Shown: positions 33,040 to 45,849 of the stretch, piece after piece
Layout of the letters: each line of letters opens with the position of its first letter
Numbering within the stretch: position 1 is the first letter of the stretch
Source: Heligmosomoides polygyrus polygyrus
Taxonomy: Eukaryota > Nematoda > Chromadorea > Rhabditida > Heligmosomidae
NCBI GenBank assembly: GCA_947396885.1
Contig: OX377202.1
Location: 64,514,643-64,578,642, forward strand
Length of the DNA: 64,000 nucleotides
Direction of reading: 5' to 3'
Position numbers and translations under genes: made by a program
The notes under the pieces: model-generated
What the model was told of the DNA's origin: nothing
What the model saw: the letters and a program-made list of their open reading frames with translations, nothing else
Databases searched by the model: none

Positions 33040-33440
33040 AGCAGACTGATAGATAAGCTCCAGAGTGTAGGGCTCCATCCTAGAATCAGAGAGTGGACTA
33101 GGGAATTCTTGCGTGATCTTCTTGGTTCTTAGTACTTTTTAATTTCGGATTATTGGATAGTCATCCATCGTTAGATCGGCTCTCAGTGGAGTATCTCGGG
33201 GTGGAGTTTTGTCCTCGACACTATTCAACATTATGTGAACGATCTTCCTAATCTTCATAAGCCGTTGATCAGAAAGTATTTAATGTATTCATTCGGGCTC
33301 TTTTTTACATGTAGCAGTGTACCGCGTGGAGTAGCAAGGAATAGGTTGGATCTCAGATTGGATAGTCTATATTTGAGAAGGAGGCTAACGATCTTTCGAC
33401 AGTTTACAAAATTGTTAATGTGTTTCGGATTTGAAAATTG
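33040..33440 (+). pseudogene. CR1/Jockey-type RT fragment
   Basis: In shifting frames: KLQSVGLHPRIREWTREFL (RT region before motif B), then a GVS/SG and LDTIQH stretch corresponding to the GVPQGSVLSP-LFNIYVNDLPN segment; NDLPNLHKPL is clear at 33237. The C-terminal MCFGFENW corresponds to the K-T-K-IMCFG block. No YADD remains. Confidence 0.5.
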
Positions 33441-33730
33441 GTGACCTTTTTAGAATCGGCGCCTCATCCTACTGTACTGGCAAAGAAACGGAATGAGAGT
33501 CAAGCACGCACATGGGACACTGAGTACCGATTCACATGTCACCACGCTGCCACGACGTCTATCACATTCCTTCTGCACTCCGACACACGTGCCACGACTT
33601 ATGTAAGCCGTGTTCAGAAATCCGACACACACTGAACGATATTGAGGGAAAATACTGGTCTTCTTACTCACCTCCCCCGATCTCTGATGGTCCTTCTTTG
33701 TTGATCCCCTCCTACTGGTTCCCTTACTCG

Positions 33731-34040
33731 GAATCCCTACGCAAGATGGACATCTGCGGCGCGTCTTCAGAATCCCTACGCACGTTGGACGACGTCTGCT
33801 GCACGTATTATGAATCTATGTACTTTGGACGAAGTCTTCAGCACGTTTTCTAAATTCCTACTCACATAGGACGACGTCTGGTGCACGTCTTATGAATCCC
33901 TACGTACGTTGGACGACGTCTAGTGCACGTCTTCTGAATCCTGACTCACGCTGGATGACATCTGCCGCACGTCCTCTGAATCCCTGCACACGTTGAACGA
34001 CGTCTAGGGCACGCCTCCCGAATCCCTACGCGCTGCACTT
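33731..34040 (+). repeat. 42-bp minisatellite, about 8 copies
   Basis: Units begin at about 33731, 33770, 33812, 33853, 33894, 33936, 33978 and 34020, with the consensus words GAATCCCTACGCACGTTGG and ACGACGTCTG. Degenerate. The period is a multiple of three and the first units are open in one frame (ESLRTLDDVC), but later units carry stops. Confidence 0.92.
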
Positions 34041-34229
34041 GATCCTCATTTATACCCTGACGCGTTACGCGCCGCTGAATGTATCGTAAACTTGGACGAT
34101 CAGCCGCCAAGGTTGTCAGTTCGCAAGCAATTCCCCATGGTTAAGCTGAAAGAAAAGCCGGCCAGTATACGCCGCACTGTCGTAGGCATCACTTGGCTCC
34201 ACTCCCTTCTTCTCGTGACTGACAACGTG

Positions 34230-35475
34230 ACCGACGGATTATCACCTGTATCACCTGTATCACCTGTCGTCCCGTTGATCATCGACTTGCTCGAGCGGGC
34301 GCCAGCAGCGTCTCCATTCGTCCCTGTTGCGTGCCAGAGTGCTCCAATGGATCCTCCTCGCTCGAGGGACACGAAGAGCGTCATATCGGTCGTTCAGGGC
34401 TTTCACGAAGAAGTCCGACCAACGCGTTGGTGGGCGACCTGGTGTTCTTTTGACATCCCGCGGAATCCAATCTGTGACGGCTCTCGTCCAGCGGGTGTCT
34501 GCGAATCGCATTACGTGGCCGGCCCACCTAATTTTCGACGACTTGGCCCATGCGACAGCGTCTCTGATCTTCGAACGTCGGCGAAGCTCGGAACTCCGGA
34601 GGCCTTCTCTCACTTGCGTGAGTCGTGTCACTCCGAGCATCGTCCTCTCGATTCCACGCTGCGCGACGCTGATCGCGTGTTCATCCTGCTTTCGTATAGC
34701 CCAGGTCTCTGAGGCGTATGTTAGGGCAGGAAGAACAGTGGAGTCGAGTAGGTGGGCACGGAGTCGGACGTTCTTCGTTTTCTTCACGACTTCTTCGACG
34801 CTCTTGAAAGCTCCCCAAGCCGCTCGTTTCCTCCTGCTCAGCTCTGGTGCTAGGTCGTTGGCCATGTTGACTTCGCGACCCAGATACACATAGCTGGAGC
34901 ATTCGGAGATGTTCGTTCCGTTGAGCGAGAATGGGGCATCAGAAACCCATCCGTTCTTCATGAACATCGTCTACGTAAGATTCAGCTGCAGTCCAACGCT
35001 TCCACATACACGATCGAAGTCGGCCAGCATTCGTTCCGCTTGACTGATGCTCGGTGTTATGAGCACGATGTCGTCAGCGAAGCGAAGATGGTGCAGTTGC
35101 CGGCCGTCGACCTTCACTCCCATGTCTTCCCATTCTAGTTCGCGCATGACGTTTTCGAGGGTGGCGCTGAAGAGCTTCGGGGATATGGTATCCCCTTGTC
35201 GAACCCCTCTCTTCACGTCAATGACGACGTCGTTGTAGAATGGTGAGATCTTGGTCGTGAATCCACTGTACAGCTCTCGAAGGACTCTGAGTAGGAACGC
35301 CCTGGGTGAGCAGGGCTTCCATGACCGCTTCAGTCTCGACGGAGTCGAATGCCTTCTTCAGGTCGATGAACGTAAGGCACAGCGGCAGCTTGTACTCTCG
35401 CGACACTTCGATGAGCTTCGTAATGGTGTGTATGTGGTCGATCGTGCTGAATCCTCTGATCGTGCTGAACCGACG
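34230..35475 (-). mobile_element. RTE-B LINE, copy 3, 5'-truncated
   Basis: Minus strand from about 35475 (GFSTIDHI block) to a 3' end made of repeated ACAGGTGAT units (34235-34266 on the plus strand). The tail repeat supports an RTE end. Best preserved family-B copy in the window. Confidence 0.92.
34260..35406 (-). pseudogene. RTE-B reverse transcriptase, copy 3, FADD intact
   Basis: Frames 35218-35406, 34971-35216 and 34260-34967. Motif A LTFIDLKKAFDSVE, motif B KRGVRQGDTISPKLF, motif C HHLRFADDIVLI, then SYVYLGREVNM, YASETWAIR, WAGHVMRF and the C-terminal EQVDDQRDDR. One frameshift lies at about 35217, and a nonsense codon at 34971-34973 (Lys to stop by family comparison). It keeps the segment that copies 1 and 2 have lost. 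Confidence 0.93.
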
Positions 35476-35479
35476 GATT

Positions 35480-36180
35480 AAGCGAGTTATATATAGTAAG
35501 AAAGATATACGCAGATTGTTTGTGTTGTTTTGTATTCACATGTCATTGTCTCTACATGTGCCTGCGCATGCGATAAGTGTTAGATGTTAAATTAGGGATA
35601 ATGCCGGTTTATCAAATTGCTGTCTAGAAGATAAACAGAGCAACATTTGACGGTTTCCCTTTATAATTTCACGATTGTTAAGATTCGTTTTCTTTCTTAC
35701 CGTTTGGCTGCCTTAAATCAATTACTAGGTCACTTCGATTTTTTAGCACATTATATTGCAATTTAAAAAATAAGCAGAGCATCTATTCTGCTCCGTAGAT
35801 CGGAGGAGGATCCATTTATAGGCTCTCGAGCGAGGGTCGTCTTTGCACTGCACAAACAAACTCAGTTCCTGTAACTACTACGAAACTGATGAGTTTGCTC
35901 AAATGTTTTTAGTAATTTTATACTTCCCCCATTCATTTATTTTATTCATGTGGCGGTTAGCAGGGTCCATCACTTTTTATTGATAAAATCTTAAAAATCT
36001 TCACTGCCGCATCACCTTTAAATGCCAAAAATCATGGGTGGTGTGAAGAGAAACCTATGTAGATAGCGCTATCAACACACTGACATAGTTTGCTTAAGGA
36101 ATGACGTCAGTCACCAACTCAAAACATTTCCCTTTCCTATTTCGGCACAAGTAGAGCCGATGGCTAGACAGTTAGATCAT
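35480..36180. other. no gene recognised
   Basis: AT-rich, no conserved frame or terminal repeats seen. Confidence 0.4.
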
Positions 36181-36184
36181 ATTA

Positions 36185-36310
36185 GGCAATTGTTTAGTTG
36201 CGGTCAAAGCTCTTGCGCCAAGGGGCACTTGAACTCGCATCCTCTACTTTCCGGGCAGGATGTTAGCACATTACACCACTAGCGATCCCTGATCTATCGC
36301 AAATCCACGT
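36185..36310 (-). mobile_element. tRNA-like SINE (second family), copy 2
   Basis: Minus strand has box A-like TAGTGGTGTAATGTGC (36266-36281) and box B-like CGAGTTCAAGTG (36226-36237), followed by CTTGGCGCAAG and a GACCGCAACTAAAC-type stretch like that after the tRNA-like part at 17396-17465. Not foldable as a good tRNA. Confidence 0.55.
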
Positions 36311-37560
36311 TATCCTCGTGACCTGCAAGTACTCACTCGTGATTTCGAGATGAGCCGGCCGCTGATACCAGCATGGATCCACTTAAACTGAAAGTCTTGT
36401 TAGAAGTCGCATTCTCCATCCACGCAATTTACTTGAAGCCTGAACTTGCTGTTACTGAGGTTATATAATATGATTTCAGTAGGATGACAGGTCGCGTTCG
36501 GTTAAACAGCACTGGCAATGTGATAGAACAGCGTCCTGTCCGGAAACTAAATGGTGCGAACTTCAGCACTGCCTGGGCAGCAGCCTTGGCCGCAGCTAAC
36601 ATCATATAACATCAATAACACCCGCTCTACGCGTAATCAAAAATATAGTGCTAACGGCTAGACCTTTTCTGAGCGGTTTTGAAATGATTTGATATAAAAA
36701 ATCAATGTTGAGAAAGCAAGATGTTAATACTTAGCTAAGGTCTCTTTGAACGCTATGACTTATTGCTATTGCTTTCCAAGCAATACTCGGGTTTTTGGCT
36801 CGGAGGAGCTAGCCAAATCCTCGTATCTAGAGCATGTTGAGATCTAAATTTTTCTTTTTAAAAGCTAATGTTTACGATCCAGGTTGCGGCTGCAGCAGTT
36901 GCTGCGGGGAGTTCTAGCCCAAACTAGTACTAGTGTGCTAAGTACAATTTTTCGAGTGAAATTGTCCTTCCACCCTTTCAAAGCTTCTGATGGTTGCTAG
37001 CTAAAAGCGGCTGAGTTTAACATTCCGATAGCAGCCGCATCTAGACTTTAATCAGTGACACACTTGGAAAAGTAACTCTGACCAAAGTGGTAACTAAAAG
37101 TAATCGGAGGATAAGATTTGGCGTGCTCTCAGCCTGCCCTCCCCACTCCAACTTGTAGGCGTAGTGCGCATGGCTTGGGAGAGTGAGACTGTACTGCACG
37201 AGTCAAAAATTCATACAGGCGCTGTAGAGGTGGGGAGTAAATTACAGACCTCGGAAACAGTGGCGAATCCAATACGGATGCATGCGGCCTTCAACAGCAA
37301 CACGAATATTTCACTAAAAACTCTCGGCGACAAAATTAGGTTCTCTGTTAGCGTCTCTGTCAGCATACGCTCCTGTCATTGTCCATACGCCTGTCGTGCA
37401 GTTCTTCATTCCAGCATAATGGTATCAATTCATTTCCCAACAAAGAAAGCGATGAGAAACAGATTAAGTGGACGCGGTTAGTTACAGACCACACCAGCTC
37501 AGTCTATGACTTCTAAAACTTTAAACTTCTCTAGCGCTCTTACTGGACACGCAAATTGAA
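36311..37560. other. no gene recognised
   Basis: A 105-residue plus-strand frame at 37164-37481 has no recognisable domain. Confidence 0.35.
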
Positions 37561-37564
37561 TGCG

Positions 37565-37772
37565 TATTTGGATTATATTATACATACATTGACTTGTGGT
37601 GGCAAGCAGATAAAAAAATGCAAATCAAGGTTTTAGCCTTCTCGGAAAAGTCTGGTACCAATTCGCCGACCCAGGATGCGTACAAGGTTTGGTTGGCGTG
37701 GATGAAAACCCGAACCAAGGACCTTCAATTGGGGCACGCGACAGCCGGGGTTCCTTCGACTGCGCTACCACC
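37565..37772 (-). mobile_element. tRNA-derived SINE, copy c, 3'-truncated
   Basis: Inverse of TGGTAGCGCAGTCG at 37758-37771 is box A, and GGTTCGGGTTTTC lies at box B spacing. The GGTCGGCGAATTGGTACCAGAC body matches copies a and b. The last ~50 bases of the family are missing. No TSD found. Confidence 0.8.
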
Positions 37773-37799
37773 CTCCGTTTGAAAAGACTGGTGAGATGA

Positions 37800-38800
37800 G
37801 ATTGTCTTCTACGATTTACGAGATCTATTTTTCACGAAAGTATGGGTCGAGAGGCACTATGCAGCACAGTGGGCCGCAGTCTTAGCGGTGGTCTTACAGA
37901 AGGGCCAGCGATGCGACGAGCGCTGCTAACTCCACTTCTATTCGGGTCGCTCCGCAAAACTCAATATGCACGAGGCCCCCCTCCCCGGGACCTTTTTCTT
38001 ATGATGGTCTTTTTCTTGAAAGCTGATTTTTGTATGGTAAGAAAGCATTTTCTTCTATTTTCCAAAGAAAGCCATTGGCCTTTTCGAATTTGAAAAACTA
38101 ACAGAGTTATGATAGTTTTTGTGAACATCCGATTTTGTCGCTCCAATGGATGTTCTTTCCTCAGAAAGAAGAAAATCTCTTTCGCGAGAAGTCCATCCTT
38201 CAGTTGTGATGGTATCAGAGGATGCAGTTGTCACACGTAAACTGCCATAACTCTTTTTTGGAGCCTCCGAAAAAATCATGGGGCATTGAAAACTGAAAAA
38301 TATAGATGCTATGCTTTACAGAAAGCAGGCTCAAAATTAACAGCTTTCATGTGATTAGGGGGTCGACATTTTTTCGGCAAATGATGCGAAATCGAGACGC
38401 CTGACGCCGTACAGAAGATCATTTCAGAAAACATGGTTTTATGACCGCTTGTCAAATAGAACGTAAAATTTTATAGTGCACAATTTCACCTTCTGATGCT
38501 GTTTCCTGAAGAAGAGAGAAAATTCCGCAACAGGTCCATCCTTCGATTGCTATTCCGTCATCGATTCGAAGAGGGGTTCAAGAAATGTATTCGGAAAAGC
38601 ACTCAAGTATTGATTAGTCATTAGCGCATAAAATTTTATGGACTGCAATTTTGCACGTATTACAGATGTCGCTCCTTCAGGTGTAAAACTGTCGTGCTCA
38701 TGATATCCTTGAAAAAACTGAAAAAACTGAAAATCTCTCATTGACTCCCAATCTGCCGGCAAAAAATCTTTATTTTAACTGTAGAATAATCGTCATTTAA
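37800..38800. repeat. degenerate repeat region, no gene
   Basis: GTCCATCCTTC recurs (38190, 38532) with similar neighbours (GAAAATC/GAAAATTCC before it), and words like GAGTTATGATAG and CATAACTC are inverse. It looks like a diverged foldback or satellite; I cannot set units. Confidence 0.35.
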
Positions 38801-39482
38801 AACTGTTTAGTATTTAATGCCATCTTCTTAACTTCAGGATGCGAAGCTGTGCGTGAGTCTCCACATTGTTGTAGCCGAACCAGGCGAAATCAGCTTATTA
38901 AGAGATAAAAACATCACAAAAAAAGCTGAAAGGTATTAGACAATCCTCTGCCAAAACTCAAGAGTACGACCCCCTCATTCGATTCCGACCCTCAAGCTGC
39001 AGCCTGGCTTACACTATGACTATGGACGGCAGCCCTCAAACTTCATCGTTAAGGTCCGAAGCAGTTTAAAAAGCAAAACAAGGCCTTCAGCTGGACGCTT
39101 TTCTTTCAGCCTGTGAGGTCGTCTCAATCCATCCTTGACGACGAAACTGGGTTATCGGGGGACACGTAATGCCACTGGAACGGAGTGAAAAAAAGTGCTG
39201 CGCGACTATCAGCCAGAGAAGCGCAGAGATACCTTCATCGCACTGAAAATGATTCAAGAGTGAGCTTGATCGTCACACAGTACCTGTTCAATCACTTCGT
39301 TGCAGAGTTGCCATGGAAGAAGAGCCGAATAGAGCACAAGGACGAGGAACAAGTCGCTGCAAAATTGTCGTGAGCAAGCTACCCTTTGAACGAGCTCGTT
39401 ACTATTGTGCAGTGCGTTGATGGCGCACCCTTTCAAAAATAAAATCTGTGGCACACAGTGCGTCCAACCTCAATTGAAAGGC

Positions 39483-39735
39483 GCGTGTAGGGATGTCAGC
39501 ATTGGCGCCGGCTCTCGCCTCATCCCACCTCGTTCCGACGATAGGGCCCGGCCTTGGGCAACCAAGCCTTCCATGTTTTCGATGCTGCTCAGTTGCTGTA
39601 CTTAACCGTGAGAATAGAGTGCTGCCTTAACTATAGACTCACCATCACAGTGCATTGTATATGTGGGCCAATTGGACATTCACGTTGCCACCACGGCTTG
39701 CCGCAAGAGTAAGGTGCGTGGTTCATACCATATAG
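39483..39735 (+). mobile_element. degenerate tRNA-derived SINE, copy d (probable)
   Basis: GGCGCGTGTAG at the start, AACCAAGCCTTCCATG in the body, and a CATTGTATATGTGGGCCAATTGG to GCCACCACG stretch parallel copy a with many changes. Box B is not recognisable. Confidence 0.45.
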
Positions 39736-39904
39736 AGTCGATCAACACTGACTTTTTTACGGCTACTTCCAGGAATCGTCTAGGATAGAGTAGGTCTGTT
39801 GAAAAATATGCGAAAAGCTGTGCACGCAGCGGATTACTGGAGAGTTTAAAGCGATCAGCATGCTTCCTAGAAGCCTCCCTTTGTCGTTTAAAAGAAATCG
39901 TTCA

Positions 39905-41110
39905 ACACTAACAAGGGAATGGTCTAAAGCGTATGTCTGGACGGGAGGAGCGAGGTCGTTAAAGCCAAGGAGTAGGGAGTCACAATGGAATACGACGCAT
40001 CACGAATTTGGGGGTCTTGTACGCCCACGATTTCCTCACCGGCAAGCGGCTCGGAACCCAGTGGAAGCGGGGTTGCTTCATGCGAGATATGGGGTTTGGT
40101 TCTTCTACGCTGCTGCATTTTTGCGTTTCAATAAGACTGGTTGAGATTTGGGAGATCCAGACGTCTATACCATTTTTAGACGTTTTCTGCGCATTTTCCA
40201 GCTGTACGCTGTGGAGAGTACCTTTCTTGTGACTTGTTTATTACAGACCGGATTTTTAACCACTACGTCTTCGCGAACTTCCAGTTGGCGGGCTTCGGAG
40301 TCCTTTAGTATGCTGGCCATCCGTTCGGCCAGCTTGATTTCTTCCCTCGAAGTTCCTTGTCTAAATGTGGGCCACACTTCAGCGTGAGCAGGTGGATCAC
40401 CACTCGACCGTCGGCGGACCTTGTTGGTGTTGTTAGCTTTAGAAAACCTTCAGCAGACCTCTGACTTCCAGGTGACATACAAAGATGAGGGAAAGAGCGT
40501 ATCGATGCCGTTTAGCTTAATTTACGGGATCCACAGACCTCATATCTCATTTTAACCACCTCCGACGTCACATCCTGGTTTCCTTTGAAAATACGAGCAG
40601 TATGTTTTTCCCGAGGTCATGGTCCATGTATGGAAAGAGACTGTGAGGAGCCTGTAGCCCTTGTACGCTGTATTGTATTGTGCTCAGTGCTGCTTCATGC
40701 ACCTGTGTATCACTGATATTGAACATTTATAGTACATCATCATGTTGAATATCACAGCGTAGTTGGAAAATGCGCAGGAAACGTCTGAAAATGGTATAGA
40801 CGTCAGAATCCCCCAAATCGTTAAAGTTCAAAAATACAGCAGCGCAGAGGAACCAAACCCCCTACCTTCCTCGCATGAAAGAACCTTTCTTCCATTGCCC
40901 TCCGAGCTGCTTGCCAGCGGGGCATCGCGGGCGTACAAGACCCCCAAACTCGTGATGCGCTGTATTTCATTGTGAGCCCCTACTCCTTGGGTTTAACGAC
41001 TTGGCAAAAAATAAACATATTTTCATACTAGCTGAGGGGTGGGGATTCTCCACATATGATTCGCTCTCCCCGTTCAGACATACGCTTCAGAGCCTTTCCT
41101 TGTAAGGGAA
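39905..41110. repeat. 1.2-kb foldback element (candidate MITE)
   Basis: Left arm 39905-40205 and right arm 40770-41110 are inverse copies, sharing for example AAACGTCTGAAAATGGTATA (right) with its inverse (left), and AGCGTATGTCTG with its inverse. About 560 bases of unpaired middle. The arms differ by small indels. No transposase and no clear target duplication. Confidence 0.8.
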
Positions 41111-41261
41111 GACGTCCGTCTGCTCAAGAATCCAGCCGAATGAACGACAAGCGAATCCCTGGTGTCCCTATGCTAGTGGAAGAACGCCTTGACTGTTCAT
41201 TTGCAAACACTCGGAGCGTTAGCAATTAGTTGAATGTAAAGCGACTGCGGCTCGTCACGGC

Positions 41262-44200
41262 TTACTCGAATGATGCCTATTGCTGCTGCACACTCATTTC
41301 TCCGGCGAAGCGCAACCACTTCTGGCGTTTAGGCGCCGCTAATTAGTTTTGGCTTCATCTCTTTGTTTATGTTCTGCTGGGATCTATTCGAAGCCAGCAT
41401 GAGTTCCTGAAGTTTTCGTTTTTTCGATTGGTAACCTTCACCGTGTCTCTAAGTAGATTGAAAAGCCTTTCGACAGGATAGGAAGAGAGAATGCTAGATG
41501 AGCACCTGCCAACTTTTAGATCCGTTCGGAGGCCCTAGATGAGAACTGTACAAATGAGAAGTCGTGGACTCGTCCCACTCAGAACATGTCCTTGAAATTC
41601 CTCCCAAAACGGAGCAGCCTCAATGGGTAGATGGAATGGCTATCGGGAGTATTCCATCTACGCGTGGATATGGGAGGCGGCACAATCGATTCGCATCCAC
41701 CGCCTCGTCGTCGTCCTCCGTCCTCTGCGGCGGAGGGAAGGGAGGACCACTCCCATCACCTTCATCCAGAGCGACGGCAGCAACAAGTGGTCTCGTCGAG
41801 GCAAGCATGACGACGTTTCGGGCAGGCGACTGACGGGAGAGGCACCTGCAATCTTCGTCCACCGCCCTGCCCTTCGATTCTCATGGATTTGCCCCTTTTG
41901 AAACAGTTCTCTTTGCAAAACCAAAAGCTACATGTTAGACTAGCAGCCAGGCGGATGAGTCTGATCCGTAGAAGCTGCTCTAGAACTCGTTCAGGGTGAG
42001 GACTGGGCGTTGTCTTCAATTTGTTTGACTTTATTGGCGGTCTCTATAATGGCCGCTGACGTAGCACGCTCGTTCAGTCTGCGACTGAGCAAACAAAAGG
42101 CTTTTTATATCCTCCTGTCAATTTCCTTCATTGATTTTTTTCGACGTTAAGAACTGCGCTACTTTTCTCAATATACCAGCCGACGAGAAATGTCCGAATA
42201 ATTTGAATAATTTTCTATTATTCCTGATGTAGACAGTCATGGTCAGAGGAAGGAGAAGCAAAATTACTAAGCTGCTCGCCAGAGATTTCTTCCAGAGGCT
42301 CCCTTGTCTCTTCAGTTTAACTGCTCTTCTGATCTATTTTCCAATTCCCCTTAACTTTGCCACTGCACATACATGTCATGTCTTGACTCTGGCCCGACAA
42401 GCACATCGGCTTCTGATGCCTACAGGTCCCCATTCCGTAGTCCAACTCTTTGGAGTCTCTCTTTTTAAAGCCTCATAGAACGTGAGCTGCCACTTCACTA
42501 GCTCCCTTTATTTTTAGGTGAGCTGGCAGTAGTTTGGCTTTTGCTTTAAGCGAATGCAGACATTTACACTCCCAATGGCTCTTGAGGGTCACCGCAACGG
42601 CCTCCCAATCATAGGATTCTCGCTTAGCTAATCGCTTGTAACCCATCGCTGACGTAGACAAAGTCTTCGTTGGAGACAAAAAATTTGACAGCAATCGGGA
42701 CAAATGCGATACAGCAGCTGTGAGCTATAACACAGCAAAAACAGCAAATCCTGAAACGAAGCAGGTGATAAATAAAACTGTAGAACAAATATCAAATAAC
42801 AGCAAAATCTATGCATAGCATGAGGAGGAAACAAAAGCAAACATGGGGCCGTCGGGAATCTTCAGCATATACCAGCTTCTCTGCCATGCTCCTAAACCTG
42901 TGCAGGGACATGTTTACCAACCCTGGAGGTCAAAGTATGTTGAGCTGTGATACTTCTCTGACGGAGAGGAATTTGCACGGATCCGCGCTCTAGCAAGTGG
43001 GGCTCTGAATTTGGTAGTTCTAGTTCTAGATTGTGCTGAGGGGAAAATCCTTCTTTACTCAGTCAAACCTTTTCCGTTAAGATCTTAAAGGCCATGAGAT
43101 AGTCCACCCTTAGTCTTCTACCACTATGTACTAGTAACTGTAACATAGAAAACTCTGCGATTTCTCCTTACCTCTCTGATGAGGGGAACCACATTCTGTA
43201 TTGTAGAGCACCTTAGGCCAGTGCAGTAGTAATGCTTGCCAACAGGAGAAGTTTAGCGAAGTTTGTAATTGTGCTTCATTAGTACTTCCATGAGATTGTT
43301 ATGTTATCAATATCATACATTTCTTCTAGACCGTTCGTACTTCAAGAACACAAGAAGCAGTTCAAGGCGAATCACCTTTCCAGGTTTAATTTTTCTTAAG
43401 CATCCATTCGAATAATGACTTTAAAGGATCTTGATTTTTTTGTGAAGTAGCTGTTCGTTGTCGGACGCACCTCATTTCTGTTCCTCACCATTAGTTTAAC
43501 AAGCATCACATAGTAAATAGTCTGATTATCTTAAGTAAATTTATTGGAGGAAAATTTCAATTACATATTATCATCAGCGCGCTTAAGCAATGCTGAATGC
43601 TTTCTTCAGTTTTTCTTATATCAACGCTTAGATACCGCAGCAAAAGCTAAAGGTTTAAGATACGTAATCGCCTTCTTTGGCTAAATTTAAAAAATTGGAA
43701 TGGCCTGCTCTTAAAATAAGCTTAAACATGAGGTTTCTTTATATTTTTCACAGAATTGCGCGACTACTCGGCAGAACTTTTGGTTTTCGATTAATTTTTA
43801 ATGTATGTCTTCGCATTACCACTAAACTGTGAATTATCTCATTTCTATTGCGTTTTCACAGTTCGTTTGGATTTTACACCTCTATGAGTATCATGCAAAT
43901 TTTTCTTTTGGAGTTTCGCATAAATAACCAACTCGGTTAAGTTTTGCTTTCATTTTCATTAAAAAAAACCTCACCACCTGTTACACGAAAACAGCGTTCT
44001 TATCTGAAAACTTGCATTTGCCTTAATTCCTTTCCAGTCAAGAGCTCGGTGTCAAAGGGGTCTGCTTCACCAGGGAAACTTGCCCGTCATCTTATGCGAA
44101 TGGCAAAAAAGGCCCGAAAACTGTTCTGCGGAGTGCTCCTAAATCAGCATCCTAAGGTGCTTAGCTTGTCATGACGAATTCAGTTGCAAACGTAATGGGT

Positions 44201-44330
44201 TCTGTAGGTAAAAACTGCATGTGGATGCTTACCCCAACCATAGGTACTATACATACTTGTTGTTACAGGATGTTTTTGTTGCGATCAAAACTCATACATA
44301 CTAAACTCACTACTATACATACTTGTGCTC
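41262..44330. other. non-coding part of the duplicated segment
   Basis: Open frames at 41564-41833, 41620-41862 and 42239-42478 recur in copy 2 only because the DNA is duplicated; none shows a domain. The same statement holds for 51392-54375. Confidence 0.5.
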
Positions 44331-44331
44331 G

Positions 44332-44500
44332 AGTAATCGAATTCGAATAAATTATTCGAATAATTTATTCGAATTTGATTTTCGATTATTTGGTTATTCG
44401 AGTTTCGTAAATTCGAATAATTATTCGAATTCGATTATTCGAGGTTCGAAAATTCGAATAATATTCGCATTTCGAATACGTTGTTGTTTCGAATGTGACA
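44332..44500. repeat. ATTCGAAT-rich repeat (also 54380-54540)
   Basis: Dense ATTCGAATAA, TTATTCGAAT and CGATTATTCG words, many of them self-complementary, so the block can fold many ways. The copy-2 counterpart is at 54380-54540, and another block is at 62060-62200. Confidence 0.75.
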
Positions 44501-45849
44501 TTTGTAAGCGACGTTCAATCCGGTGGCTATTGTTTTCGATAGCACATTGTCGAGGAGCTCCTCGTTACGAAAACGCATTCAATATCCTACTATACACAGA
44601 AGGCTAGTGTATGTGTGTGTGCGTGTTTCCATCAGTCCATCACAACTAGCGTGGAGGCATGGCGTATTGGCGATACTGACCGCAGTTGATGGCGATCGAC
44701 TGCGGTCCGAAACTTTAGCCCTTATGGTAGTCGATTCCGCTGAACATAAATCTGAAGTTCGTTTTTGAAATTATTGAAATTGAAATTGAATGAGCTGTTG
44801 ATTTTCTATGGGGAATTCGTTGAGGCGAGTCAATCGTATTACCGGTCATGGTCGATATTTTCAAAATCTAACTTCACATCTGCGTTCTTTGTGACCACGA
44901 CTGTCATTAATGTCATACATTTGAATCCTCTACGAAATTTGCACAACAAACACAAATCCCGACGGAAACTTAAAAAAATGAATTTCAGATTCGTGTTCAG
45001 TGACCTCGATTACCTCACAAAATGGAAATGTTTAAAATTTTCCCAGATGCGGAAAACAGAAAATCGCTCTCGTCAGAAAACAGAAATCAGAATACAGAAA
45101 AGCGAAAAACGCCAAAAAACAGAAAATTTCGAAACTATCATACGACCTAATTATACCACCCAAGATCCATTTTCCAGTAGCAAAAGCTTTTGTATGATAC
45201 GAAAGGTAATCGTGAACCAGCGTTCTAGCTTGTAGGCCTTTATAAGAATTTCTAGCACACTACAAATTCAATGCAATCAGCAAATCGTAAGTCTTAGCTG
45301 ATTTATCCTAGGAATCTCGACATTTGAAGTATACAGCATTACTCATCAGCTCCGCGACAATTAATGGTCCAACTAGTAAAAAATAGCCTTTCAGAATACG
45401 GAACGCAACGAAGCCTCATGAGAAGAAATAATAATAATGTGTTGGAGAGGGAGTTAAGTGTGACTGTTCGTTTTTTTTTTCTACTCCACTGCTTGAGTTC
45501 ATAGACACCCCCGCCACATACTCTGAAGCTGTGCAGAGATTTGTTGAATTTTACTGGCTACACCAGAATCTTCATTCCTATTTCGTCTCGTTCTTCGAGA
45601 ATACTTTTCCTCTTAGTGGCCTAGTTTCCGTGTAGCTGAAGGTTTCCAACTCACCTGTGCGTTTTACGCACCTAATTCTCCTGAGCAGACTAAAGACTTG
45701 TGTACTGGCTTGATATTTCACAGAACTATGCGAGATTGTGACTGAAAGGGCTGTCTGCACAGCAGTTTTGGGTGAAACTGGTTTCTTGAATGCGAAGAAA
45801 CTATTGTATAGAACGCGGTCAAGTAAATCCCCTCTCCTTCATATTATTA

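Noticed and set aside
33731..34040. A CRISPR-like array
   Set aside because: The whole 42-bp unit repeats without unique spacers, and the host is eukaryotic.
41564..42478. Frames conserved between the two duplicate copies, taken as evidence of genes
   Set aside because: The whole segment is duplicated, coding or not, so recurrence is no evidence of selection.
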